This document shows positions 7,212-12,875 of a stretch of 12,875 bases of DNA, piece by piece. The position numbers and the translations under genes are program-made. This DNA comes from Actinomycetota bacterium (GTDB lineage: Bacteria; Actinomycetota; Thermoleophilia; Gaiellales; Gaiellaceae): assembly GCA_013696595.1 (NCBI GenBank), contig JACCYG010000290.1, forward strand, positions 1 to 12,875, written 5' to 3'. Position 1 is the first letter of the stretch; every line of letters starts with the position of its first letter. The notes below the pieces were generated by a model, which made no database searches, was not told the origin of the DNA, and saw only the letters and a list, made by a program, of their open reading frames with translations.

Positions 7212-8018
7212 GTGCTGCTGGCCGTCGACGTCGGCAACACCCAGACCGTCTTCGGGCTGTTCGAAGGCGAGAAGCTGGCCGAGCACTGGCGCGTCGCGAC
7301 CGAAGCCGAGCGAACGGCCGACGAGCTCGCGGCGCTCGTCGCGCGGCTACTCGAGTTTCGCGATCTCGGCTTCGACGATGTCTCCGGCGTCTGCCTCTCG
7401 ACGGCCGTGCCGGCGCTTCTCAGCTCGTACACAGAGCTGGCCGAGCGGTACGTCGGTGCGCCGCTTCTGGTGGTCGGACCGGGCACGCGGACGGGCGTTC
7501 CGGTTCGGTACGACAACCCGCACGAGGTCGGCCCCGACCGGATCGTGAACGCGGTTGCGGCGCGGGAGCACTACGGCGCACCCTGCATCGTGGTCGACTT
7601 CGGAACGTCGACGAACTTCGACGCAATCTCGGCGGCCGGGGAGTACGTCGGGGGCGTCCTCGCTCCGGGGATCGAGGTCTCGATGGACGCCCTCTTCTCG
7701 CGCGCGGCGCGACTCACGAAGGTCGACTTCCAGGCGCCCGAGCGCACGATCGGCTCGAGCACGACCACCGCGCTCCAGGCCGGGGTCGTCTTCGGGTTCG
7801 CCGGACAGGTCGACGGCATCGTCGAGCGCATGAGAGCGGAGCTTGGCGACCGCGCACGCGTCATCGCGACCGGCGGCCTCGCCCACCTGATCGCGCCCCA
7901 CTCGAAGACGATCGAGCTCGTCGACCAGATGCTGACCCTAGAAGGCCTCCGGCTCGTCTGGGGCCGAAATGCCGACGTGGTCAGCGCTCCGGATTCTCGT
8001 CCTCAGTCGCCCACTTGA
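7212..8018 (+). CDS. coaX: Type III pantothenate kinase
   Basis: Phosphorylates pantothenate, the first step of coenzyme A synthesis; the type III enzyme belongs to the ASKHA fold and typically needs a monovalent cation. 268 residues with a GTG start. Seen: phosphate-1 motif LAVDVGNTQTVFGLF 3-17, NPHEVGPDRIVNA 102-114, phosphate-2 region VVDFGTSTNFD 127-137, GGVLAPGIEVSMDAL 147-161, and ATGGLAHLI 219-227. The conserved body ends at LTLEGLRLVWGRN, the usual CoaX ending. The last 12 residues (257-268) are encoded opposite a transposase remnant and so look like an acquired extension. It is convergent with the cyclase gene. Confidence 0.95.
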   Translation: MLLAVDVGNTQTVFGLFEGEKLAEHWRVATEAERTADELAALVARLLEFRDLGFDDVSGVCLSTAVPALLSSYTELAERYVGAPLLVVGPGTRTGVPVRYDNPHEVGPDRIVNAVAAREHYGAPCIVVDFGTSTNFDAISAAGEYVGGVLAPGIEVSMDALFSRAARLTKVDFQAPERTIGSSTTTALQAGVVFGFAGQVDGIVERMRAELGDRARVIATGGLAHLIAPHSKTIELVDQMLTLEGLRLVWGRNADVVSAPDSRPQSPT

Positions 8019-8085
8019 CCGGGTTGTCGACAATGTATTGCCTGAGCGCCTCGAGCTCGTCGTCGCTTCTGATCACGCGGTCATA
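7981..8085 (-). pseudogene. C-terminal remnant of a REP-associated tyrosine transposase (RAYT, Y1_Tnp/IS200-like)
   Basis: Read on the minus strand, 8085 to 7981 gives 34 residues and a TGA stop: YDRVIRSDDELEALRQYIVD followed by NPVKWATEDENPER. This is the characteristic end of RAYT proteins, which typically read xDRVIRxxxELxxIxxYIxxNPxxW. No catalytic HUH motif, tyrosine or start codon remains; upstream of Tyr the sequence turns directly into the GC hairpin at 8084-8105. It overlaps the last 38 bases of coaX. The motif match is strong for such a short piece. The inferred history is insertion of a RAYT element followed by loss of everything except its 3' end. Confidence 0.75.
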
Positions 8086-8105
8086 GGGGCGGGCTTGCCC
8101 CGCCC
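8084..8105. repeat. REP-like hairpin at the coaX/cyclase convergent junction
   Basis: TAGGGGCGGG begins at 8084; GGGCGGG (8087-8093) pairs with CCCGCCC (8099-8105) around CTTGC. It abuts the RAYT remnant and lies 29 bases downstream of the cyclase stop, so it may also end that transcript. It is the best-formed copy of the TAGGGGCGGG family in the window. Confidence 0.65.
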
Positions 8106-8133
8106 GACGGCGCAGGGAAGGGACCGATTACCG

Positions 8134-11100
8134 CTAAGCGCCGTCTCGGCGCACGGTCACAGCATCGATGTGAGCCTTCGAGAGCGGGTTCGTCCAGAGG
8201 CCGTGGACCCACGGTCTGCGGACGGTCAGCGAGCGGCGGTACCAGAGCGGGAGGAGCGCGGCACGCTCGGAAACCCAGAGGCGGTCGATCTCGTGGTACA
8301 GGCGGAGGCGCTCACCCTGGTCGGTCAAAGCACGCGCCTCCTCGATTCGGCCGAGAAGCTCCTCGTCGCGGTAGAACGGCCAGACCTCGCGCGCGATCAG
8401 GCCGCGGAAGAACCCGTCGGGGTCCGGATAGTCCGTCGTCCAGCTCGCGAACCACAGGTCAGCGGTGGTCAGGAGCCCCAGGTCGTCGTGGAACTTCACG
8501 TGCTCGACGTTCACACGGGCTCCCAGGTCGGTCCACTGGTCGACGATGACCTCGGGTGACCGGAGCCAGTGCGGGAGCAGAAGCTTGAGCTCGGGAAGGC
8601 CGCGGCCGTCCGGATACCCAGCCTCGGCGAGCATCTTCTTCGCAAGCTCGACGTCGTACGGAGGCGCGACGCGGTGGCTGTGCCCCGGCATCGCGGGCGG
8701 AATCGCTCCTCCCTTCGTGGCCGCCCGAGCGAACGGAGCTATGGCCTCGGTCGCGCGAGCCCGGTCCATTCCGCACGAGAAGGCCTTGCGGACGAGCTCG
8801 TTGTCGAACGGCGGCTTGCGGGCGTTGAACCCGACATAGGTCGTCGCGAGCTCGGACACGGGCTCCGCGATCGTGTCCGGCGCGTCGCGCACGCTCGAGT
8901 TGTAGACGTGAAGGACGTCGTAGCGACCGTTCTGCCATTCCTCGACCAAGGCCGCGTCCGGCCCGGCCCGGAACGTCACGTGGAGCTCACGGACGTTCCC
9001 CCGTGGGCCTCGCCAGTAGGGGTTGGCGATCAGGAGCGCATGCTCCTGGTCGTACTCGGCAAGCATGAACGGGCCGTTGCCCACGAGGTTCTCGGGCTTG
9101 CGCCAGTCCTCACCGAGCTCCTTGCACTTGTGGCGCGGCCACGGAAACGACCAGACCGAGGTGAGGACGTAGGGGAAATAGCTTCGCGGCGAGCGTAGGC
9201 GCACCTCGAGGGTGCGGTCGTCGAGGGCCTCGGCCGCCTCGACGTCCTCCATCATGAACGCCGTTCTTGTCTCCTCCTCGCGCATGCTGCGCCAGGCGAA
9301 GGCGAAGTCCTCGGCCGTCAGAGGCTCGCCGTCGCTCCAGCGGACGTTTTCGCGCAGCCGGAACAGGTACTCGAGACCGTCCCTCGACACGCGCATGTTG
9401 TCCGCCATCGCCGGGATCACGTTGAGGTCGGCGTCCACCTCGAGGAGGCCGCGGAAGAGGTGCTCCGTGAAGTAGGCGCCCTCGGTCGAGTAAACGTCGC
9501 CCGGAACGAGCGCTTCGGGCCGGGTCTCCGCCGTCTCGACGCGCTCGCTCGGCTCCACGACCCGCGGCTCTTCGATCCGGCAACAGAACGCCTCGTCGTA
9601 GACGTCCTCCGCCTTCTCGAAATCGAACGCGACGTGGTAGGCGAGCGCCATCTTGAAGAGGGTGTCGCGGGTGCGGCGGTCGTCGCCGAGCCGGGCGAGG
9701 AAGTTCCGCGCCTTCTTGTAGTGCTCGATCGCCTCCTGGTCCGCGTAGAGAGCACGTGCGGAATCGCCGGCTTTCAGGAGGTACTCGACCGCCTTCTCGG
9801 GCTCGTCCGCCTCGCTGAAGTGCCGGGCGAGGAGGTCGAACGCCTCGTCGTCGGAGTCCGCGTACAGCGCCTCCAGCGCTTCGCCCACCTTCTTGTGCAG
9901 CCGCTTTCGCGTCGCATCGACGAGGCTCGAGTACGCGACTTCCTGGACGAGGCCGTGGCGAAAGCGGTACTCGGGGGTCGGGCGGCGGCGGGTCTCGACG
10001 ACGAGGTCGAGCCGCTGGAGGTCGGAGAGCGCCGGTAGGAGGTCTTCCTGCGGGAGGACCTTGTCGAGCAGCTGGAGGCCGAAGGTTCGCCCGATCACGG
10101 CTCCCACGCTCACGACCTCGCGCGTCGCGCGGTCGAGGCGGTCGAGCCGCGCCTGGAGCGCGCCCTGAACGACGGCCGGCACAGCGAGGTCCTCGGCCGC
10201 GACGGCCAGCTCCCAGCTTCCGTTCTCGCGCCGGAGGGCGCCGCGCTCGACGAGGTCGTGGAACGCCTCCTCGAGGAAGAACGGGTTCCCGCCCGCCCGC
10301 TCGACGAGCAGCTCCGCAACGGAGTCGGGAAGCTCGCCCTCGGCCGTCGCGACGACGAGCGTGCGGCTCGCATCCGACGGAAGCGGGCGGAGCTCGATCT
10401 CGCGGTAGCGGTGGGGAAAGCGCTGGCGCGCGCGCTCACCGAGATGCCACGACCGGTGCTCCCGCTCGCTTCGGTAGAGGAAGAGAAGCCCGACCCCCGC
10501 CTCCTCGGTGACCCTGAGGACATCCTCCAGGAGCTCGAGCGTCGCTTCGTCCGCCCAGTGAAGGTCCTCGAGGACGACGCAGAGCGGGATCTCGGCCGAG
10601 AGCCTGCATAGGAACTCGGCGAACACCGCGAACGTCTCGTGCTGGATGCTCTCCCGGTTGAGCTCGCGGATCCGTTCGGCCGCATCGGGCTCGAGCGCGA
10701 GACCGAGGAGGCTCGCGAGGAACGGGTACGCGTCGTCGGCGTGCTCGCCGAAGAGCTGCGCAACCTGGGCTTTCAGGTCGAGGCGGACCCGGGTCTCCGG
10801 AGTGGACGCGCCGACGCCCAGCCATTCGCGCAAGAGGTCGCGGATCGGCCAATACGGGAAGCTCTGGGCGTAGGAGACCGCGCGGCCTTCGACGAAGCGG
10901 ATCTCGCCGGCGTAGCGCTCCCGCACCTCGGCGACGAGGCGCGTCTTGCCGATCCCGGCCTCGCCCATCACCGAGACGATCACGCCGCGGCCGTCGCGGA
11001 GGCCGTCCATCGCCCGCTCGACGACGGTGAGCTCGAACTCGCGTCCTACGAGCGGGCCCTCTGCTCGCAGTCGGTGCGCCTCACGGGTCCCCGTCACGCG

Positions 11101-11661
11101 GAACGTCGCGACGGGCGCGCCCTTCCCCTGGAAATCCTGGCTGCCCAGCTCTTCCAGCTCGAAGCAGTGCTCGACCTGGCGCGCGGTGGTGAGCCCGATC
11201 GCCACCTGGCCGGGCTCCGCGATCTCCTGCAGCCTGGAGGCCACGTTGACCGTGTCGCCGAGCGCGTTCCAGAGCTCTCCGATCTCGCCGTCCTCCCCCG
11301 GGGCCGCGATCACGACCGGTCCCGTGTTCACACCGACGCGGGCGGAGAGCCTCACCCCGTAGGCAGACTCGACCTCCTGGGCGTAGGCCCCGAGTGCGCG
11401 CTGAATCGCGAGAGCGGTGCGGACGGCCCGCTCGGAGTCATCTTCATGGGCGAGCGGGGCGCCGAAGAGCGCGAAGATCTCGTCTCCGGCCCGCTGCACG
11501 ACGGTGCCGTCGTAGCGCGCGACTTCCTTGGTCATGATGCGGAGCACCTCGTCCATCAGGAACTTCGAGCGCTCGCCGAGGGTCTCGGCGATACCCGTCG
11601 AGTTCACGACGTCAGCGATGAGAACGGAGACGATCCGGCGGGAGCCTGTGACAACGGCCAC
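8134..11661 (-). CDS. Class III nucleotide cyclase - AAA/STAND ATPase - helical repeat - SBP_bac_5 fusion protein
   Basis: 1175 residues, GTG start with TATAAC 6 bases upstream. Domains in order: class III cyclase 9-190, with metal aspartates D17 (IADVVNS) and D60 (RAGDEIFALFG) and GDTVNVASRL 135-144 giving the transition-state Asn139 and Arg143. The nucleotide-selecting positions are Gln56 and Asn132 instead of Lys/Asp. Next an AAA_16-type ATPase from about 203, Walker A GEAGIGKT 233-240, Walker B VVLEDLHWADE 362-372. Then TPR-like helices about 600-690. Finally an extracellular-solute-binding family 5 domain about 705-1170 (HLFRGLLEVDADLNVIP, VRWSDGEPLTAEDFAF, GNGPFMLAEY, TYVGFNARKPPFDNELVRKAF). 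No signal peptide or membrane segment is visible, so the binding domain should be cytoplasmic, as in the regulator SgrR. Inferred role: ligand- or peptide-responsive cAMP signalling. No frameshift was seen. Confidence 0.9.
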   Translation of the reverse strand: MAVVTGSRRIVSVLIADVVNSTGIAETLGERSKFLMDEVLRIMTKEVARYDGTVVQRAGDEIFALFGAPLAHEDDSERAVRTALAIQRALGAYAQEVESAYGVRLSARVGVNTGPVVIAAPGEDGEIGELWNALGDTVNVASRLQEIAEPGQVAIGLTTARQVEHCFELEELGSQDFQGKGAPVATFRVTGTREAHRLRAEGPLVGREFELTVVERAMDGLRDGRGVIVSVMGEAGIGKTRLVAEVRERYAGEIRFVEGRAVSYAQSFPYWPIRDLLREWLGVGASTPETRVRLDLKAQVAQLFGEHADDAYPFLASLLGLALEPDAAERIRELNRESIQHETFAVFAEFLCRLSAEIPLCVVLEDLHWADEATLELLEDVLRVTEEAGVGLLFLYRSEREHRSWHLGERARQRFPHRYREIELRPLPSDASRTLVVATAEGELPDSVAELLVERAGGNPFFLEEAFHDLVERGALRRENGSWELAVAAEDLAVPAVVQGALQARLDRLDRATREVVSVGAVIGRTFGLQLLDKVLPQEDLLPALSDLQRLDLVVETRRRPTPEYRFRHGLVQEVAYSSLVDATRKRLHKKVGEALEALYADSDDEAFDLLARHFSEADEPEKAVEYLLKAGDSARALYADQEAIEHYKKARNFLARLGDDRRTRDTLFKMALAYHVAFDFEKAEDVYDEAFCCRIEEPRVVEPSERVETAETRPEALVPGDVYSTEGAYFTEHLFRGLLEVDADLNVIPAMADNMRVSRDGLEYLFRLRENVRWSDGEPLTAEDFAFAWRSMREEETRTAFMMEDVEAAEALDDRTLEVRLRSPRSYFPYVLTSVWSFPWPRHKCKELGEDWRKPENLVGNGPFMLAEYDQEHALLIANPYWRGPRGNVRELHVTFRAGPDAALVEEWQNGRYDVLHVYNSSVRDAPDTIAEPVSELATTYVGFNARKPPFDNELVRKAFSCGMDRARATEAIAPFARAATKGGAIPPAMPGHSHRVAPPYDVELAKKMLAEAGYPDGRGLPELKLLLPHWLRSPEVIVDQWTDLGARVNVEHVKFHDDLGLLTTADLWFASWTTDYPDPDGFFRGLIAREVWPFYRDEELLGRIEEARALTDQGERLRLYHEIDRLWVSERAALLPLWYRRSLTVRRPWVHGLWTNPLSKAHIDAVTVRRDGA

Positions 11662-11667
11662 ACCGAA

Positions 11668-11673
11668 GTTATA
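11668..11673 (-). promoter_or_regulatory. -10 box TATAAC of the cyclase gene, leaderless geometry
   Basis: On the minus strand TATAAC (11673 to 11668) is followed by 6 bases and the GTG at 11661. There is no Shine-Dalgarno. The divergent spacer 11662-11776 otherwise shows only the ribosome site of the plus-strand gene and no clear palindrome. Confidence 0.5.
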
Positions 11674-11776
11674 TCCGTGCCCTTCGAGGCGGCGAAAGGC
11701 TCCCAGGCGGCTTGTTTGCGGCCGCGCCGGCCAGGGGACCCTCGTCCCACAAATTCAGACGGATGGGGGTTTCATC

Positions 11777-11977
11777 ATGGTGTTAGCAGTCGACTGGGGC
11801 GAGAGGTTCCAGAGCGGGATCGCGGCCGTGTTCGCGTTCATTCCGGAGCTGATCGCCGCCCTTCTGATTCTCGTGATCGGCTACTTCGTGGCGAAGGTCA
11901 TCGCAGCAGCCATCTCGCGTCTTCTCGAGCGCGCAGGCGTCGACCGGACGGTCGACAAGCCGGGGGCCGGCCAGTAG
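11777..11977 (+). CDS. N-terminal part of a TM_helix (MscS-related) membrane protein, ending at an in-frame amber codon
   Basis: 66 residues from ATG 11777, with the purine-rich GGATGGGGG upstream (long spacing, about 7 bases). It has one hydrophobic helix at about 15-40 (FIPELIAALLILVIGYFVAK), then RLLERAGVDRTVDK, the typical TM_helix repeat seen in conserved mechanosensitive-channel-like proteins. Translation stops at TAG 11975-11977, directly before another stretch in the same frame that continues the family pattern. So this is probably the first part of a 318-codon gene (11777-12733) broken by one nonsense codon, unless the stop is read through. Divergent from the cyclase gene. Confidence 0.6.
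   Translation: MVLAVDWGERFQSGIAAVFAFIPELIAALLILVIGYFVAKVIAAAISRLLERAGVDRTVDKPGAGQ
11975..11977 (+). other. In-frame amber codon interrupting the TM_helix gene
   Basis: Bases read CAG TAG GTT GGA AAG TTG, in one frame with both halves: GAGQ, stop, VGKLTHRPSWLVG. One base change from TAC would make GAGQYVGKL, which reads like the natural linker between TM_helix repeats. There is no insertion or deletion, since both halves share the frame. Confidence 0.8.
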
Positions 11978-11986
11978 GTTGGAAAG

Positions 11987-12733
11987 TTGACGCACCGGCC
12001 TTCATGGCTCGTCGGGCGGCTTGCGTTCTGGGCGCTTTTCCTCGGCGTGATCGCGCTCGCCGTGTCAGTCCTCGGCATCAACGCGCTCACCGACTTCGTT
12101 GCTGCGATCTTCGCGTACCTGCCAAACGTGATCGCGGCCGTCCTGATCTTCGTGGTCGCCGGGGCGATTGCGGCCGGCGTCGCCGCACTCGTGGCGCGCA
12201 CGATGGGCGACACGCCCACGGGCAAGGTGATCGCCTCGGTCGTCCCGATCCTGATCATGGCGATCGCGGGCTTCATGATCCTCGACCAGCTCAAGATCGC
12301 CGAGGACATCGTGATGATCACCTACGCGGCCCTTATCGGCGCCATCGCGCTCGGATTGGCGCTCGCGTTCGGCCTCGGCGGCCGCGACGTCGCGGCGCGC
12401 ATGCTCGAAGGCGCGTACCAGAAGGGGCAGGAAAACAGCGAGCAGGTAAAGCGCGACATCCAGAAGGGCAAGGAGCAGACGAAGCAGGATGTCTCGCGCG
12501 CGAAGGAGAAGGCCCAGGACGGGGCCGAGGGCGACACGATCAGCGGGCCTCCCGCCCGCCCGGGTCGAGCCCCCGCTACGACTGGGGTCGGCGCCTCGAC
12601 CGCCACTCCCACGGCTCGCGGCGACCGTGACGACAGTGGCTCCACCGAGAAGATCGAGGTCGTCCCCGCGGACGAGCTCGGCAGTGTCCCGCCGGGAAGC
12701 CCCGATCCTGAGGGAACGCGGCGACGGTACTAG
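11987..12733 (+). CDS. C-terminal part of the TM_helix (MscS-related) membrane protein
   Basis: 248 residues if translation restarts at TTG 11987, which has GGAAAG directly upstream and is a poor start. Four further hydrophobic helices are seen: about 10-30 (LAFWALFLGVIALAVSVLGI), 37-67 (AAIFAYLPNVIAAVLIFVVA), 83-101 (ASVVPILIMAIAGFMILD), and 109-130 (ITYAALIGAIALGLALAFGL), followed by GGRDVAARMLEGAYQKGQ, a common TM_helix ending. The cytoplasmic tail has a charged Lys/Gln/Glu segment, probably helical, then a Pro/Gly/Thr-rich disordered end. Members of this family resemble the membrane part of small-conductance mechanosensitive channels but lack the MscS beta domain. Most probably it is continuous with 11777-11977. 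Confidence 0.65.
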   Translation: MTHRPSWLVGRLAFWALFLGVIALAVSVLGINALTDFVAAIFAYLPNVIAAVLIFVVAGAIAAGVAALVARTMGDTPTGKVIASVVPILIMAIAGFMILDQLKIAEDIVMITYAALIGAIALGLALAFGLGGRDVAARMLEGAYQKGQENSEQVKRDIQKGKEQTKQDVSRAKEKAQDGAEGDTISGPPARPGRAPATTGVGASTATPTARGDRDDSGSTEKIEVVPADELGSVPPGSPDPEGTRRRY

Positions 12734-12735
12734 AG

Positions 12736-12750
12736 GGGAGGCGTTCTCCC
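12736..12750 (+). terminator. Small hairpin just after the TM_helix gene
   Basis: GGGAG (12736-12740) and CTCCC (12746-12750) enclose GCGTT. The stem begins 3 bases after the stop codon and has no T tract. Confidence 0.35.
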
Positions 12751-12766
12751 AGTAGTGAGAAACGGC

Positions 12767-12793
12767 GCGGAGGTAGGCTTTGCCCGCCTCCGC
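12767..12793 (+). terminator. GC-rich hairpin downstream of the TM_helix gene
   Basis: GCGGAGG (12767-12773) pairs with CCTCCGC (12787-12793). Inside, after a 2x2 mismatch, GGC pairs with GCC around TTT. It contains GTAGGCTTTGCCCGCC, reminiscent of the GC repeats elsewhere but with a different arm. It is a candidate terminator. Confidence 0.45.
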
Positions 12794-12823
12794 CCTCAAA
12801 CGCTCTTGGTGGCGGGAGCTTTG

Positions 12824-12864
12824 CCGAACGAAATTGCCGCGCCGAAGGCGCGAATTTCGTTCGG
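12824..12864. repeat. 41-nt bipartite palindrome, 12-bp AT-containing outer stem and 6-bp GC inner stem
   Basis: CCGAACGAAATT (12824-12835) is the exact reverse complement of AATTTCGTTCGG (12853-12864). Inside, CGCGCC (12838-12843) pairs with GGCGCG (12847-12852) around GAA; the only unpaired bases between the stems are GC at 12836-12837. GGCGG (12811-12815) and CCGCC (12871-12875) could pair outside it. No gene is visible from 12734 to the window end. It may be a terminator, a regulatory RNA structure or a palindromic repeat; no T tract follows. Confidence 0.7.
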
Positions 12865-12875
12865 GTCTAACCGCC

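Noticed and set aside
11975..11977. Amber codon read as pyrrolysine or selenocysteine
   Set aside because: Selenocysteine uses TGA, and pyrrolysine is very unlikely for this protein family. No PYLIS-like or SECIS-like element was evident, and a simple nonsense change explains it better.
10639..12630. Long plus-strand frame of 663 codons antisense to the cyclase gene
   Set aside because: It lies opposite the clearly recognisable cyclase and ATPase domains and across the TM_helix gene in another frame. Its product is Arg/Asp-rich with no family pattern, a normal artefact of GC-rich DNA.

Overview
The window is strongly GC-rich bacterial chromosome. A high-GC actinobacterium, probably a deep-branching lineage such as Thermoleophilia (Gaiellales/Solirubrobacterales type), fits best. 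The support is a DUF4081-type GNAT, a DUF2469 gene, the actinobacterial order tilS-hpt-ftsH-folP-folB-folK, frequent GTG/TTG starts, and apparent leaderless promoters (TANNNT boxes 6-7 nt before start codons). The lineage is inferred from content only.

Layout. 2-775 is the 3' part of a GNAT acetyltransferase. 776-1063 is a gene-free stretch packed with inverted repeats. 1064-8018 is a plus-strand housekeeping run: tilS (tRNA-Ile lysidine synthetase), hpt (hypoxanthine phosphoribosyltransferase), ftsH (membrane AAA protease), folP-folB-folK (folate pterin branch), a DUF2469 gene and coaX (type III pantothenate kinase). The run combines tRNA maturation, purine salvage, membrane proteolysis, folate and CoA synthesis. 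tilS/hpt and folP/folB overlap by ATGA. Most of the other genes appear to have their own start-proximal promoter, so this is a cluster of sub-operons, not one transcript.

7981-8133 is a convergent junction. It holds the C-terminal remnant of a REP-associated tyrosine transposase (RAYT) on the minus strand, abutting a REP-like GC hairpin. Related TAGGGGCG elements lie in other intergenic gaps. 8134-11661 (minus) is a 1175-residue protein joining a class III nucleotide cyclase domain, an AAA/STAND-like ATPase, helical repeats and a cytoplasmic SBP_bac_5 solute-binding domain. It looks like a one-protein sensor/second-messenger device. Divergent from it, 11777-12733 encodes a TM_helix/MscS-related membrane protein whose single reading frame is cut by one in-frame amber codon. 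The last 140 bases hold three hairpins, including a striking 41-nt bipartite palindrome.

The observations most worth a second look are: the cyclase-ATPase-SBP fusion; the amber-interrupted channel gene; 21-nt duplications of the start region at two separate overlapping gene junctions; the RAYT remnant with REP-like hairpins, which also supplies the end of CoaX; and the recurring leaderless promoter geometry. I saw no tRNA, rRNA, CRISPR array or intact mobile element.
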